Both the position numbers and the translations under genes were made by a program. A stretch of DNA of 64,000 nucleotides from Polynucleobacter sp. MWH-Spelu-300-X4 (GTDB lineage: Bacteria; Pseudomonadota; Gammaproteobacteria; Burkholderiales; Burkholderiaceae). The DNA lies in NCBI RefSeq assembly GCF_018687515.1, contig NZ_CP061294.1:1302001-1366000 (forward strand), read 5' to 3'. Below the pieces are notes generated by a model that saw only the letters and a list, made by a program, of their open reading frames with translations, did not search any database and was not told where the DNA came from. Below, in pieces: positions 1 through 11,951 of this stretch; the stretch's first letter is position 1; every line of letters starts with the position of its first letter.

Positions 1-1161
1 TTAGGTGTTGTTGCAACTCCCATGGTGTATTTCGGAACCAATATTCCCCTTCAGGGTCAACAAGCTAAATCAGGCATCATGATTACAGGAAGCCACAACC
101 CCCCTGATTACAACGGCTTCAAAATGGTTCTAGGTGGAGCCGCCATCTACGGTGAGGAAATTCAAGGATTACGCCAAAGAATCCTAGATAAAAAATTCTC
201 TAGCGGTACTGGTGTTCGCAGTGAATACAACATATTCCCCGAATACTTACAAAGAATTGTTGGTGACATCAAACTAAAACGCCCAATAAAGATTGCAGTT
301 GATTGCGGTAATGGTGTTGGTGGTGCATTCGCAGGTCGCCTATTCAGGGAACTTGGATGTGAAGTAGAAGAGTTGTTTTGTGAAGTCGATGGCACATTCC
401 CTAACCACCATCCAGACCCAGCTCATCTAGAAAATCTACAAGATTTAATTAAAAATCTAAAAACCACAGACAACGAATTAGGTCTTGCATTTGATGGTGA
501 TGCTGATCGCTTAGGCGTTGTCACCAAAGATGGCCAAGTAATTTTCCCAGATCGTCAGATGATGTTGTTTGCAAAAGATGTACTCTCTCGCAACCCTGGC
601 GCACAAATTATTTATGACGTGAAATGCACGCGCAATTTAGCCACCTACATTAAAGAACAAGGCGGCCAGCCATTAATGTGGAAAACAGGCCACTCTTTAG
701 TAAAAGCCAAACTTAAAGAAACCGGCGCTCCTCTTGCAGGAGAAATGAGCGGTCACATCTTCTTTAAAGATCGCTGGTATGGTTTTGATGACGGCCTATA
801 CACAGGTGCACGCTTACTAGAAATCCTAAGCGGCGAAGCAAATCCTAATGCCACACTCAACAACCTGCCCAATGCGATCTGCACTCCGGAGTTACAAATG
901 CCGTGCGCTGAAGGTGAAGCATTCACTCTATTAGAAAAAATCAAAGCGGAAGCTAAATTTGCGAGCGCGGAAACTGTCAATACGATTGATGGCGTTCGAG
1001 TTGAATACGCTGACGGTTTTGGCTTAGCCCGCCCTTCCAATACAACACCTATTGTGGTGATGCGCTTTGAAGCAGACAACCAAGCAGCCATTGAACGCAT
1101 TCAAGCGGAATTTAAAAAGGTCTTTTTAGCCGCCAAACCAGATGCAAAGCTACCCTTCTAA
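1..1161 (+). CDS. Phosphomannomutase/phosphoglucomutase, 5'-truncated by window edge
   Basis: Phosphohexomutase of the AlgC/ManB/CpsG type, which interconverts hexose 6- and 1-phosphates for cell-envelope sugar synthesis in the cytoplasm. The frame is open from base 1, so the N-terminus is missing. Counting from the first internal Met (base 22), the phosphoserine loop TGSHNP lies at about residue 22, the metal loop DGDADR at about 158, the sugar-binding GEMSGH at about 241 and the phosphate-binding RPSNTTP near 341. These are the four signature loops of the family in order. The split between mannose and glucose preference cannot be read from this. A strong hairpin terminator follows. Confidence 0.93.
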   Translation, partial: LGVVATPMVYFGTNIPLQGQQAKSGIMITGSHNPPDYNGFKMVLGGAAIYGEEIQGLRQRILDKKFSSGTGVRSEYNIFPEYLQRIVGDIKLKRPIKIAVDCGNGVGGAFAGRLFRELGCEVEELFCEVDGTFPNHHPDPAHLENLQDLIKNLKTTDNELGLAFDGDADRLGVVTKDGQVIFPDRQMMLFAKDVLSRNPGAQIIYDVKCTRNLATYIKEQGGQPLMWKTGHSLVKAKLKETGAPLAGEMSGHIFFKDRWYGFDDGLYTGARLLEILSGEANPNATLNNLPNAICTPELQMPCAEGEAFTLLEKIKAEAKFASAETVNTIDGVRVEYADGFGLARPSNTTPIVVMRFEADNQAAIERIQAEFKKVFLAAKPDAKLPF

Positions 1162-1202
1162 TTTTTAAAACCATCCATTCTGAGAAGTAAATTCTCAAAA
1201 AC

Positions 1203-1230
1203 AAAAAGGCAGCTTCTAGCTGCCTTTTTT
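1203..1230. terminator. Bidirectional rho-independent terminator
   Basis: The arms AAAAAGGCAGC and GCTGCCTTTTTT enclose a TTCTA loop. The hairpin lies between the convergent phosphohexomutase and panD ends and has T-runs on both strands, so it can serve both genes. Confidence 0.9.
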
Positions 1231-1255
1231 AATAGTTCAATAATTCATTACAGTA

Positions 1256-1624
1256 TTAAACCGTAATCTTTTTAATCTCTTTAATTTTGTTCTTTTCATT
1301 CACCAAGACTACTTTAGGAATAAATGTCTTAGCATCTGCCTCACTCATAGAGCCATAAGTACAAATAATCAACAAATCGCCCACATGAGCTTTGCGTGCA
1401 GCAGCGCCATTCAATGAAATAGCCCCAGAGCCACGCGCGGCTTTAATAATGTAAGTTGAAAAACGCTCGCCATTATTTATGTTGTATAGCTCGATTTTTT
1501 CGTACTCGCGCATATCCGCAGCATCGAGCAGATCCTCATCAATACCACATGACCCCTCATACTCTAAATCGGCCTCTGTCACCGTGACACGGTGCAACTT
1601 AGCGCGCAACATGATTCTTTGCAT
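1256..1624 (-). CDS. panD: Aspartate 1-decarboxylase precursor
   Basis: Makes beta-alanine from L-aspartate for pantothenate and CoA synthesis. The 122-residue zymogen self-cleaves to form a pyruvoyl cofactor. With this start the cleavage pair is Gly24-Ser25 in YEGSCGID, the same numbering as in the E. coli enzyme, which supports the chosen ATG. The N-terminal LRAKLHRV and the NGAAARK segment, which holds the conserved Asn, are also present. The gene is co-oriented with the upstream bactofilin gene, about 130 bases away, and ends at the bidirectional terminator shared with the phosphohexomutase. Confidence 0.97.
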   Translation of the reverse strand: MQRIMLRAKLHRVTVTEADLEYEGSCGIDEDLLDAADMREYEKIELYNINNGERFSTYIIKAARGSGAISLNGAAARKAHVGDLLIICTYGSMSEADAKTFIPKVVLVNEKNKIKEIKKITV

Positions 1625-1754
1625 AATCTTTCCTCCGGGTGCGGATTCTACCCTGTCATCAGCCTAGAAAACCAAATTTTAAGCAGATTTATTTATCCAC
1701 CCTCAATTCAAGGGCGTGAAATTTAAAAATCGTCGAATTTCGTCTTTGGAATGA

Positions 1755-2183
1755 CTATCTTTTGTCCTGCACCGAACGAATAGCCTCAAAGGCTTCATGG
1801 GCGGTTTTCTTATCCACCCCCTGAATCATCTGCCCCATAATTTTTGCGCCATGCTCAACGCCTATAGAGCCATAGGTAACGTCGCCATGGACACGCGCTG
1901 TTGGATGAAACTCCGCACGCTCAGAGGCATAAATGCTTCCCTCGACCTTCCCTGCCACCACCACACGGTAGGCGTGGATATCCCCCACCACTTCACCATC
2001 CTGACCAATCGCAACAGTCACCTTAGCATCCGGCTGGCACTCAATATTGCCGCTAATTTTTCCGTCAATTCGCAAACTTTCAGCAAGAATCACCTTACCA
2101 ACAATCTCAGTAGTTTTCCCAACCAAAGTATCAAACTTCTCATTGGTAGGAACAAGCAAAGAAGATTTACGCTTACCAAACAT
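1755..2183 (-). CDS. Bactofilin-family cytoskeletal protein
   Basis: Polymer-forming protein of the bactofilin (DUF583) family, a beta-helical filament protein usually at the inner membrane. The central part, about residues 20-120, shows the typical run of short beta-strand repeats with spaced Gly and Val (GKVILAESLRIDGKISGNI, VVVAGKVEGSIYA). In-frame ATGs lie at 2186 and 2183, preceded by AGGAGG. Spacing is 3 bases to the first and 6 to the second, so 2183 is preferred, giving 142 residues. A longer reading from 2204 would contain the ribosome site. The cellular role in this organism is unknown. Confidence 0.85.
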   Translation of the reverse strand: MFGKRKSSLLVPTNEKFDTLVGKTTEIVGKVILAESLRIDGKISGNIECQPDAKVTVAIGQDGEVVGDIHAYRVVVAGKVEGSIYASERAEFHPTARVHGDVTYGSIGVEHGAKIMGQMIQGVDKKTAHEAFEAIRSVQDKR

Positions 2184-2302
2184 CATGGACCTCCTAGGGG
2201 GCATCTTTATTTGAATTGAACTTTGGATAACTATAGACCCCTTGCTCTAATAAAAACAACTAGCTTTATGGTTAATTGTAAAAATTGCCTTAATATTCAT
2301 AG

Positions 2303-3415
2303 ATGAACAAAGAATTATTTGATTACCCCAAACAGGATGCCGCAGGCGTTACCTGTACCGCCACAGCTTGGGCAAAAGTTCCAGCACCTCTAAGCCAAAC
2401 TGAAAAAGCCGAAACAATTCAAGCAATTAAAGCTGCTCTAAAAGCTCAAAATGCTGTTTTAGTCGCCCACTATTATGTTGATAGCGATATCCAAGATTTA
2501 GCTTGGGAAACAGGCGGCCTAGTAGCCGACTCGCTTGAAATGGCTAGATTTGGCAAAAATCATGCGGCACAAACATTAGTTGTTGCTGGCGTTAAATTTA
2601 TGGGTGAAAGCGCAAAAATCTTAAGCCCTGAAAAAACAGTGCTCATGCCTGATTTAGATGCGACCTGCTCTTTAGATTTGGGTTGCCCTGCTGAAGACTT
2701 TGAAAAATTTTGTGATGCGCACCCTGATCGAGAGGTTGTGGTGTACGCCAACACGAGTGCAGCAGTCAAAGCACGCGCCGATTGGATGGTAACAAGTTCG
2801 TGCGCGCTAGCAATCGTTCATTACTTGAAACAACAAGGTAAAAAAATACTTTGGGCACCTGATCGACATTTAGGTCGATACATCCAAGATCAAACAGGTG
2901 CGGATATGTTGCTCTGGGAAGGGCACTGCATTGTTCATGATGAATTCAAAGGCATTGAATTGGAACATCTCAAAGCCAAACATCCTGATGCGCTTATTTT
3001 GGTTCACCCTGAATCGCCAGCAAATGTCGTTGATTTAGCAGATGTAGTCGGATCAACTTCCGCGATGATTAAAGCGGTTGTTGAAGGTACCGCCAAAGAA
3101 TATATCGTAGCAACAGACAAAGGCATTCTTCACAGAATGCGTCAATTAGCTCCGGGCAAAACATTGATTGAGGCACCAACAGCTGGCAATAGCGCCACAT
3201 GCAAAAGCTGCGCGCATTGCCCATGGATGGCCATGAATGGGCTTGCGGGCATTCTGAATTGCTTAACCCATCAATCTGGCGAGATTAAAGTTGATCCCGC
3301 TTTAGGTAAAAAAGCCAAAGTGTGTATTGACCGCATGTTGAATTTCACAACAGAACACCCTGAACTCCTAGCCAAAGCCCAACATGGTTTTGTTAAAAAT
3401 ATTGGTAGCGCTTAA
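2303..3415 (+). CDS. nadA: Quinolinate synthase
   Basis: Condenses iminoaspartate with dihydroxyacetone phosphate to quinolinate in de novo NAD synthesis, using an oxygen-sensitive 4Fe-4S cluster. The 370-residue protein carries the cysteine-bearing motifs expected for cluster binding: [14 protein letters not shown] and a C-terminal CKSCAHCPW. It also has the [14 protein letters not shown] segment near residue 54. It is slightly longer than the E. coli enzyme because of an N-terminal extension. nadC follows after 12 bases, so the two are probably cotranscribed. No strong Shine-Dalgarno precedes the ATG. Confidence 0.97.
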   Translation: MNKELFDYPKQDAAGVTCTATAWAKVPAPLSQTEKAETIQAIKAALKAQNAVLVAHYYVDSDIQDLAWETGGLVADSLEMARFGKNHAAQTLVVAGVKFMGESAKILSPEKTVLMPDLDATCSLDLGCPAEDFEKFCDAHPDREVVVYANTSAAVKARADWMVTSSCALAIVHYLKQQGKKILWAPDRHLGRYIQDQTGADMLLWEGHCIVHDEFKGIELEHLKAKHPDALILVHPESPANVVDLADVVGSTSAMIKAVVEGTAKEYIVATDKGILHRMRQLAPGKTLIEAPTAGNSATCKSCAHCPWMAMNGLAGILNCLTHQSGEIKVDPALGKKAKVCIDRMLNFTTEHPELLAKAQHGFVKNIGSA

Positions 3416-3427
3416 AGAATAATTTCT

Positions 3428-4297
3428 ATGTTTAATTACAACGAGTCCCTAGAACAAGCACGCGAACGCAATGTCAAAGATGCCCTATTAGAAGATGTCG
3501 GTACTGGCGATTGGACTGCTCAACTGGTACCTGACACAAAACCGGTTGAAGCTAAATTGATTGTTAGGCAAGAAGCCGTTCTCTGCGGCAAAGACTGGTT
3601 TGAAGATTGCCTACATGCTCTAGACCCTTCCGCAACCATTGATTGGCAATATGAAGAAGGTGCGCTCATGACGGAAAATTCCACCGTCTGCATCATCAAA
3701 GCCAAACCAAGAGCATTATTAAGTGCCGAGCGTCCAGCCCTCAACTTTTTACAGACACTATCTTGGACTGCCACGATCACTCGTCAACATGTGCAAGCTA
3801 TCGTAGGAGCCAGCCCGAACCCTAAAGGTTGCGCGGTACTTGATACAAGAAAAACTATTCCAGGTCTACGACGCGCCCAAAAATATGCGGTGCTTGTAGG
3901 TGGCGGTCAAAATCAACGTTTAGCTCTGTGGCATGGCATCTTAATTAAGGAAAATCACATTGCGGCAGCAGGCAGCATCAAAGCTGCTATGCAAGCAGCT
4001 TTCAATCTCAACGCAGGGGTTGAGATTCAAATTGAAGTTGAAGATTTAAACGAATTAAAAGAAGCTTTAGATGCAGGTGCAACCAACATTCTGATTGATA
4101 ACTTCACGACGGAACAAATGCGCGAGGCAGTAGCCATCACTAAGGGCACCGCACTTTTAGAAGCTTCTGGTGGCGTGAGCTTAGATCAATTAAGAAAAAT
4201 TGCTGAAACCGGCGTCGATAGAATTTCTATTGGTAAGTTAACCAAAGATGTTATCGCTGTTGATTTCTCATTACGAGTTCAACCCATTAAAGCTTAA
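3428..4297 (+). CDS. nadC: Nicotinate-nucleotide pyrophosphorylase (carboxylating)
   Basis: Converts quinolinate and PRPP to nicotinate mononucleotide, CO2 and pyrophosphate, the step after NadA. The 289-residue protein has the core motif [17 protein letters not shown] followed by a Gly-rich loop and LIKENHI. It also has EIEVEDLNE and the phosphate-binding [13 protein letters not shown] near the C-terminus. It lies 12 bases behind nadA. Its last four bases overlap the 3' end of the convergent nadB (4294-4297), so the whole quinolinate branch is compact here. Confidence 0.97.
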   Translation: MFNYNESLEQARERNVKDALLEDVGTGDWTAQLVPDTKPVEAKLIVRQEAVLCGKDWFEDCLHALDPSATIDWQYEEGALMTENSTVCIIKAKPRALLSAERPALNFLQTLSWTATITRQHVQAIVGASPNPKGCAVLDTRKTIPGLRRAQKYAVLVGGGQNQRLALWHGILIKENHIAAAGSIKAAMQAAFNLNAGVEIQIEVEDLNELKEALDAGATNILIDNFTTEQMREAVAITKGTALLEASGGVSLDQLRKIAETGVDRISIGKLTKDVIAVDFSLRVQPIKA

Positions 4298-5916
4298 TAG
4301 CGATTGAGCGGGGTTAGGATGGTTGGATAAGAAACCGTCCAGCTCTGTGGGTAATCTCTACTGTAATGTAGACCACGACTCTCCTTACGCATGAGAGCTG
4401 AACGCACGATCAACTCCGCGCAACTTAATAAATTGCGTAACTCCAATAAGTCACGCGTCACTCTAAAGTTGGCATAGTATTCCTGCACTTCATCACGCAA
4501 TAATTCAATTCGATGCAAAGCGCGCTCTAAACGTCGATTAGTTCTGACAATGCCGACGTAGTTCCACATCAATAAACGCAACTCATCCCAGTTATGAGAA
4601 ATCACCACACTCTCATCCGCATCTTCCACTCGGCTTTCATCCCAAGTTGGCACATCTGGCATCTGCTTAAAAGGATGTTTAGCGATATCAACCGCAGCAG
4701 CCTTGCCAATGACCACGCACTCCAACAAAGAGTTACTAGCCAAACGATTAGCGCCATGCAAACCTGTATAAGTAGCTTCACCAACGGCATATAAACCTGG
4801 CAAATCGGTTTTGCCTTTCAAATCCGTCACCACACCACCACAGGTATAGTGCGCCGCAGGTACAACCGGAATTGGTTTTTTAGCTATATCAATTCCCAAA
4901 GCCATGCATCTTGCGTAAATTGTTGGGAAATGTTCCTTTAAGAAAGCCTCACCTAAATGTGTTGCATCCAACAAGACATAATCAAGGCCATGTTTTTTCA
5001 TCTCAAAGTCAATCGCTCTGGCCACGATATCTCTAGGCGCTAATTCAGCACGCTCATCATGATTGGGCATGAATCTCGTACCATCAGGTAGTTTTAATTG
5101 CGCCCCCTCACCTCTTAGCGCTTCAGTCACCAAAAAAGTTCTATCTTGTGGATGGTACAAACAAGTAGGGTGGAACTGCACAAATTCCATGTTGCCAACA
5201 CGACAACCAGCTCGCCAAGCCATTGCAATACCATCGCCGGTAGCGGTTTCTGGGTTGCTGGTATATCGATAGACCTTACCAACGCCACCTGTTGCTAAAA
5301 CAACCGCAGAAGCTGGAATTGACTCAATCTTGCCACTAGCAATATCCAAGGCATATACGCCATAGCAACGATTACTTTTCTCTGGTTTTTTAGTATTGAG
5401 ATGTCTATTAGTAATTAAGTCCAAAGCCATCCAACGCTCTAACAAACGAATATTGGGATGTTGCTTAGCTTTATCTAACAGAACCTCATGAATCGCCTTA
5501 CCCGTTGCATCAGCGGCATGAGCAATACGTCGATGACTATGCCCACCCTCTCTTGTTAAATGCAACCCTTTAGGGCCGGCAGGATCCGTTGTAAATGGGA
5601 CGCCCTGCTCTATCAACCAATCAATCGCATCGGCACTACGCTCGGCAATGAATCTTGCAGTAGACTCAACCACCAAGCCAGCACCTGCCTCAACCGTATC
5701 CTTGACGTGAGCGTCCACGCTATCTTTTTCATCCAAAACACCCACAATGCCACCCTGAGCCCAAGCCGTGGCAGACTCCGATAAACCACGTTTGGCCATC
5801 ACAATCACTTGGCGTGATTCAGCCAACTCAAGTGCCACAGTCAAACCAGCCAAGCCGGCACCGATCACGATAACGGGCAAGGACTCTTGTATGGCTGGCT
5901 TATTGGCGGATGTCAT
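4294..5916 (-). CDS. nadB: L-aspartate oxidase
   Basis: FAD enzyme that oxidises L-aspartate to iminoaspartate, feeding NadA. The 540-residue protein begins with the dinucleotide-binding motif [15 protein letters not shown] at about residue 17. It has the succinate dehydrogenase/fumarate reductase flavoprotein features [17 protein letters not shown] and [10 protein letters not shown], then [21 protein letters not shown] and [11 protein letters not shown]. It is convergent with nadAC and overlaps nadC by four bases. The start ATG at 5916 has no clear Shine-Dalgarno. Confidence 0.97.
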   Translation of the reverse strand: MTSANKPAIQESLPVIVIGAGLAGLTVALELAESRQVIVMAKRGLSESATAWAQGGIVGVLDEKDSVDAHVKDTVEAGAGLVVESTARFIAERSADAIDWLIEQGVPFTTDPAGPKGLHLTREGGHSHRRIAHAADATGKAIHEVLLDKAKQHPNIRLLERWMALDLITNRHLNTKKPEKSNRCYGVYALDIASGKIESIPASAVVLATGGVGKVYRYTSNPETATGDGIAMAWRAGCRVGNMEFVQFHPTCLYHPQDRTFLVTEALRGEGAQLKLPDGTRFMPNHDERAELAPRDIVARAIDFEMKKHGLDYVLLDATHLGEAFLKEHFPTIYARCMALGIDIAKKPIPVVPAAHYTCGGVVTDLKGKTDLPGLYAVGEATYTGLHGANRLASNSLLECVVIGKAAAVDIAKHPFKQMPDVPTWDESRVEDADESVVISHNWDELRLLMWNYVGIVRTNRRLERALHRIELLRDEVQEYYANFRVTRDLLELRNLLSCAELIVRSALMRKESRGLHYSRDYPQSWTVSYPTILTPLNRY

Positions 5917-5951
5917 AAATAACGATTAATTAAGTTTTATCTCAATAGTGA

Positions 5952-7559
5952 TTAGCTCAACTTGCTTGCATGTTCTCTAGTTTCATGAAAAACAATTTGC
6001 GGCCAACGCTCTTGAGTCACACGGAGATTAACAGCAGAACTTGCTAGATATGCCAAATTATCAGCAGCATCTAAAGCTAATTGATGACCCGCCGAAGAAT
6101 TTTGAAAATCAGTCATCATCTTTTTATCTTCACAGCTGACCCAACGTGCGCAATTAATGCTAGCCGTCTCAAAGACCGCATCTACACCATACTCGTTCAT
6201 TAATCTACTTGCAACCACTTCAAACTGCAAAGCACCAACTGCGCCCAAGATTAAATCACTGCTATTAACGGGTCTAAATACCTGTACTGCCCCTTCTTCA
6301 CCCAACTGCTGCAAACCTTTTTGCAATTGTTTAATTTTCATCGGATTACGAATACGCGCCACCCTAAAGAAATCAGGTGCAAAGTAAGGGATACCTGTAA
6401 ATTGCAATGACTCGCCTTCGGAAAAGCTATCCCCAATCTGCATATTGCCGTGGTTAGGCAAACCAATAATGTCGCCTGCGTAAGCCTCTTCAACCTGCTC
6501 GCGACTAGATGCCATGAATGTCACCACATTAGACACTTTTACATCGCGATTAATGCGTAGATGATTAATCTTCATGCCGCGGGTGAATTTTCCAGAGCAC
6601 ACACGTAAGAAGGCAATGCGATCTCGGTGAGCTGGATCCATATTCGCCTGAATTTTAAAAACAAATCCAGAGAATTTTTCCTCGCGAGGATCTACAGACC
6701 TAACTGTTGCATCACGTTCTCTAGGAGCTGGCGCCCAATCCAACAAAGCATTCAAAATTTCACGAACGCCAAAGTTATTAATAGCGGAACCAAAAAAAAC
6801 AGGTGTTTGCAAACCTGCTAAGAAGCGATCCAAGTCAAATGGATGGGATGCGCCACGCACCAACTCAACCTCCATCCGCAATTGCGCCATCTCATCAGGG
6901 AACATCTCGTGCGGCTTCGGATTATCAATACCCTTAACCAATTCAAACTCTTGATCAGCCCGGTCATTACCAGCAGCAAACAACAAAATCTCATCGTTAA
7001 TCAGGTGATAAACCCCTCGGAAATTTTTACCCATCCCGATAGGCCAAGTGACCGGTGCGCACTCGATCTTTAAGACAGACTCCAACTCATCCAACAACTC
7101 CATGGGGTCACGCGTCTCACGGTCCATCTTATTAACAAAGGTAATAATTGGCGTATTACGCATACGGCAGACATTTAACAACTTAATTGTTTGCTCTTCC
7201 ACACCTTTAGCAGCATCAATTACCATCAACGCCGAATCAACCGCTGTTAATACACGATAAGTATCTTCAGAGAAGTCTTGGTGCCCAGGGGTATCCAAAA
7301 GGTTAACGACATGGTCACGGTATTCAAACTGCATAACGGAACTAGCCACGGAAATACCACGTTGCTTTTCAATTTCCATCCAATCAGAAGTGGCATGCCT
7401 GCCACTTTTACGGGCTTTAACAGTTCCAGCCAATTGAATGGCTCCAGAGAACATCAATAGTTTCTCTGTTAGGGTCGTTTTACCCGCATCCGGGTGAGAA
7501 ATAATGCCGAAAGTTCTACGTCTTGCGACCTCTCGGACGATATCATTGCTGTAATTCAT
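5952..7559 (-). CDS. prfC: Peptide chain release factor 3
   Basis: Translational GTPase that recycles RF1 and RF2 from ribosomes after peptide release. The G-domain motifs are present: [15 protein letters not shown] (G1), the G3 motif [14 protein letters not shown], and NKMDRE (G4). They are followed by EF-Tu-like domain II and the RF3 C-terminal domain. An upstream TTG at 7574 is in frame, but the ATG at 7559 ([14 protein letters not shown]) matches the family N-terminus and gives 535 residues, so it is chosen. It is divergent from the methyltransferase gene at 7654. Confidence 0.96.
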   Translation of the reverse strand: MNYSNDIVREVARRRTFGIISHPDAGKTTLTEKLLMFSGAIQLAGTVKARKSGRHATSDWMEIEKQRGISVASSVMQFEYRDHVVNLLDTPGHQDFSEDTYRVLTAVDSALMVIDAAKGVEEQTIKLLNVCRMRNTPIITFVNKMDRETRDPMELLDELESVLKIECAPVTWPIGMGKNFRGVYHLINDEILLFAAGNDRADQEFELVKGIDNPKPHEMFPDEMAQLRMEVELVRGASHPFDLDRFLAGLQTPVFFGSAINNFGVREILNALLDWAPAPRERDATVRSVDPREEKFSGFVFKIQANMDPAHRDRIAFLRVCSGKFTRGMKINHLRINRDVKVSNVVTFMASSREQVEEAYAGDIIGLPNHGNMQIGDSFSEGESLQFTGIPYFAPDFFRVARIRNPMKIKQLQKGLQQLGEEGAVQVFRPVNSSDLILGAVGALQFEVVASRLMNEYGVDAVFETASINCARWVSCEDKKMMTDFQNSSAGHQLALDAADNLAYLASSAVNLRVTQERWPQIVFHETREHASKLS

Positions 7560-7653
7560 AGGCTTTTCAATCAAATAGCCCTATAGTTTAGTTTAGACAG
7601 CACAAATCAGCACTATTTAAGCAATAAACCCCCTTAGGGTCAGCAAAGTAAAC

Positions 7654-8517
7654 ATGAACACTAAAAGTATCAAAAAAAATGATTCTTCCTCAAAACCTGA
7701 TGCACAAAAGCATGAAATCAGGCCAACACAGTCTATCGAGCTGTTAAAAGAACTTCACATCCTCACAAGAGATGGCAAATTAAATCAAGATAGCCGCCGA
7801 AAATTAAAGCAGGTCTACCACTTAGTTCAATTCATTGAACCTTTGCTAAAAGAAGTACTCGCCAGAAAACACTCTCTCACCTTAGTCGATCATGGCGCCG
7901 GAAAATCCTATTTAGGCTTCATCCTCAATGATCTATTTTGCAAATTACAACCAGAACCCAGCAAAATTATTGGTATTGAAGTCCGAGAAGAATTAGTAAA
8001 AAAATCGAAAGACTTAGCAGAGCAACTTAACTTTAACTCCATGGAGTTTTTGCATCTAACCGTTGAGGAATCACTGAATTCCCCACTACTACCTCAGGAA
8101 GTAAATGTCGTCACAGCACTTCATGCGTGCAACACAGCCACTGATGACGCAATTAGATTTGCCCTCCACAAGAAAGCGCAACATATCGTTTTAGTGCCCT
8201 GCTGTCAGGCAGAAATCGCTGCAGCTTTGCGTGAAGGCAAAAATAAAACTCTAAAAAATGAAATAGCTGAAATCTGGCGCCACCCATTACATACAAGAGA
8301 GTTTGGTAGTCACATCACTAATGTACTACGCTGCCTACAACTTGAGTCACATGGTTATAGCGTTACCGTCACGGAATTGGTTGGCTGGGAACATTCCATG
8401 AAAAATGAGCTAATTATCGCGACACAAAAGAATCTTCCAGGGCATAAAGCCCAAGAAAGAAAAACAAAAATTTTGGCGGAAATTGGTTTAAGCAGTTTTG
8501 AAGAAAGATTTGCTTAA
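7654..8517 (+). CDS. Class I SAM-dependent methyltransferase, Methyltransf_32-like
   Basis: A 287-residue soluble protein with a lysine- and serine-rich N-terminal tail of about 25 residues. A Rossmann methyltransferase core follows: motif I VDHGAGKSYLGFIL near residue 86, an acidic IGIEVREELV as strand 2, then ALHACNTATDDAI and VPCCQAEIA. The HAC and PCC motifs recall the METTL25/RRNAD1/GSTCD-type domain (Pfam Methyltransf_32). I recognise the fold but not the substrate; an RNA target would be a guess. It stands alone between divergent prfC and the convergent dioxygenase gene, whose stop is 6 bases away. Confidence 0.7.
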   Translation: MNTKSIKKNDSSSKPDAQKHEIRPTQSIELLKELHILTRDGKLNQDSRRKLKQVYHLVQFIEPLLKEVLARKHSLTLVDHGAGKSYLGFILNDLFCKLQPEPSKIIGIEVREELVKKSKDLAEQLNFNSMEFLHLTVEESLNSPLLPQEVNVVTALHACNTATDDAIRFALHKKAQHIVLVPCCQAEIAAALREGKNKTLKNEIAEIWRHPLHTREFGSHITNVLRCLQLESHGYSVTVTELVGWEHSMKNELIIATQKNLPGHKAQERKTKILAEIGLSSFEERFA

Positions 8518-8523
8518 CGCTTC

Positions 8524-9309
8524 TTAGCCCACAGTAAAAGACAACATACTGACAGAACCGGTATCAATGCCATCGCTCACAATTTTGATCTCTTCACCAG
8601 CTTCTTGTTGAGCTAAGATGTATAAAGCTGGCCAATAATGTTCCGGCGTTGGAATAGACATTTTTGCCTCAACACCCATTGTCATAGGATTAATTAGAGG
8701 TGGATGATTGTTTTCTAAGAGATGCTTTTTGAAGTAATCATTAAAACGATGCGCCCAATCCTCGCCTTTTTTATCAGAACGATTTAACAGCATAAGGTTA
8801 TGGACCACATTCCCACTGGCTGCAATCAAAATACCTTGCTCGCGTAAAGGCCTTAATTTTTTAGCCAACTCGTAATGCTGAGCCCCCGTTAAGGTGGCAT
8901 CCAAGCTTAACTGCACCACCGGGATGTCCGCTTCAGGATATAAATATTTAAGTGTTGCCCATGTGCCATGGTCAAAACCCCACTCATGCTCTTCCAAAAT
9001 AACCGGTGTAGGAGCCATGATTTCTTGAACCAAACGCGCTAAATCAGGACTACCTGGCGCTGGATATTGCTGTGCAAATAACTCACTAGGGAAACCGCCA
9101 AAATCATGAATCGTTTGAGGTTTCTCCATGGCCGTGACCCATGTTTGCCTAGTTAACCAATGCGCAGAAATCATCAAAATCGCTTTAGGTCTAGGTAACG
9201 ATTTGCCCAACTCCACCCAAGCATCCGTGTAATGACAAGGTTCGATCGCATACATAGGGGTGCCATGGCCTAAAAAGACAGCTGGCAGTTTATTGGTGGC
9301 TTGGCTCAT
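8524..9309 (-). CDS. DODA-type class III extradiol dioxygenase (YgiD-like)
   Basis: A 261-residue protein of the LigB-fold family related to 4,5-DOPA dioxygenase and E. coli YgiD. Likely metal ligands are the His residues in FLGHGTPMYAIE (about residue 15), MISAHWLTRQ (about 50) and ASGNVVHNL (about 174). The motif DFGGFPSELFAQQYPAPG is typical of the family. It is not part of the protocatechuate cluster far downstream, and its substrate here is unknown. The ATG at 9309 is preceded only by a weak AGAAAG site. Confidence 0.85.
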   Translation of the reverse strand: MSQATNKLPAVFLGHGTPMYAIEPCHYTDAWVELGKSLPRPKAILMISAHWLTRQTWVTAMEKPQTIHDFGGFPSELFAQQYPAPGSPDLARLVQEIMAPTPVILEEHEWGFDHGTWATLKYLYPEADIPVVQLSLDATLTGAQHYELAKKLRPLREQGILIAASGNVVHNLMLLNRSDKKGEDWAHRFNDYFKKHLLENNHPPLINPMTMGVEAKMSIPTPEHYWPALYILAQQEAGEEIKIVSDGIDTGSVSMLSFTVG

Positions 9310-9385
9310 GAGATTTTCTTTCTAATATAGGCATCTAGTTTAGCGAATTTCTTACTTTTAGATATTCACCAGGAAAATAAGCCAT

Positions 9386-9415
9386 AAAAAAAAGGCTGCC
9401 TAAGCAGCCCTTTTT
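9386..9415 (-). terminator. Rho-independent terminator after the HU gene
   Basis: The stem GGCTGC/GCAGCC with flanking A and T runs lies just downstream of the HU stop. It would also separate the HU transcript from the dioxygenase gene that begins at 9309. Confidence 0.85.
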
Positions 9416-9432
9416 ATCTCGCTAAGGAGAAA

Positions 9433-9714
9433 TTACTTGCGCTTGTTAACAGCGTCTTTAAATGCTTTACCAGCTGTGAACTTAACAGTTTTAGCAGCAG
9501 CAATTTTGATAGCTTCGCCAGTTTTTGGGTTACGGCCAACACGTGCAGCGCGCTTACCTGAACCGAATGTACCAAAACCGATCAATTGAACTTTGTCACC
9601 TTTAGTAACAGCTTTGATGATTGCTTCGATAGATGTATTCAAAACTCTTTCAGCAGATGCTTTAGAAATGTCAGCATCTTTTGCAATTTTTTCTACTAAT
9701 TCAGCTTTATTCAT
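9433..9714 (-). CDS. hup: HU-family nucleoid DNA-binding protein
   Basis: Small basic histone-like protein that bends DNA and compacts the nucleoid. The 93 residues include the family signature [22 protein letters not shown] at about 46-67, with the intercalating Pro in RNPKTG, and end in a basic [11 protein letters not shown] tail. GAAAGG lies about 7 bases before the ATG. The serS gene ends about 190 bases upstream; that spacer is AT-rich and probably holds the hup promoter. Whether it is the alpha- or beta-like HU cannot be settled. Confidence 0.96.
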   Translation of the reverse strand: MNKAELVEKIAKDADISKASAERVLNTSIEAIIKAVTKGDKVQLIGFGTFGSGKRAARVGRNPKTGEAIKIAAAKTVKFTAGKAFKDAVNKRK

Positions 9715-9908
9715 TGTTTACCTTTCAACATTAGAACTGGGAATATATACAACCCGTATTAATTTTTATTCATAAAATTAATTACTGTTGTATTGACGCT
9801 ATTAAAACACATTTATTCTTCTGTCAGCCAGTATTAATAAGGTTTTTTAGGGTTTTACCTATGCCCCGTATTGGTGAGGCACCCATTTATTCCGAAAGGC
9901 CCAATAAA

Positions 9909-11252
<1,344 letters not shown>

Positions 11253-11279
11253 TTAATCGCTTTAATTTTTTAAAAATGC

Positions 11280-11951
11280 TTATTGCACTTTTAAAACATC
11301 AGCACCTGCTGGTGGCGTGAACTTAAAAGTATCGATACCAACAGAGGTGTTTATTTTAATTCTACTTAATGTAATCAAAATTACATTTCCAAAATTATCG
11401 TGCAACTCCAAACCTGCAGGAGCCCCATTCGCCATACCAATACCTATCCGAGAATAAGGGGCCTCGACACCAGATTGACCACTCTTAGGCTGAAGCTCCA
11501 CCCAGAACATGCCGCCCTTTTCTTCACCAGGTATTAAGTCAAAGTAATCTTCAACTGAGCTTCCACCAAACAAAATCGCTGCAGGCGTAGATTTGAGACT
11601 TTGACCAACTGGTCGAATCGTCAGTTGATTAAGATCCTTGTCCCATAAAAGCAAACGCTGACCATCAGCAATAACTTTTTGCTCAAAAGGTTTTAAGGTT
11701 TCCCAAACAAACTTGCCAGGTCTTTGAAAAATGAAATGGCCTTGGCTTTTACGCAGCACTTTGGGTTTATCTTCGCCAGCCCTAGCAGGTCTTACTTGCT
11801 GCTGAACAAAATCCCCTTCAGCACTCTGAACTTGACTCAAAAAGTTTTTAAACTGGTTAACGCCTTCATTGGCACTTGCTAATGAAGGTATTAAAAACAA
11901 TACGCTATAAATTAATTTAGTTATCGCCCGCACTACGCACCAAAATTTCAC
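11280..11951 (-). CDS. lolA: Outer-membrane lipoprotein carrier protein LolA
   Basis: Periplasmic chaperone that carries lipoproteins from LolCDE to LolB. The reading begins with a secretion signal ending in PSLASA, followed by mature sequence with [21 protein letters not shown] and the VVLITL-type beta strands of the LolA half-barrel. No ATG is available: GTG at 11951 (223 residues) and GTG at 11933 (217 residues, a shorter signal peptide) are both plausible. The gene start overlaps the 3' end of ftsK (11917), which suggests translational coupling, a common ftsK-lolA arrangement. Confidence 0.9.
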   Translation of the reverse strand: MKFWCVVRAITKLIYSVLFLIPSLASANEGVNQFKNFLSQVQSAEGDFVQQQVRPARAGEDKPKVLRKSQGHFIFQRPGKFVWETLKPFEQKVIADGQRLLLWDKDLNQLTIRPVGQSLKSTPAAILFGGSSVEDYFDLIPGEEKGGMFWVELQPKSGQSGVEAPYSRIGIGMANGAPAGLELHDNFGNVILITLSRIKINTSVGIDTFKFTPPAGADVLKVQ

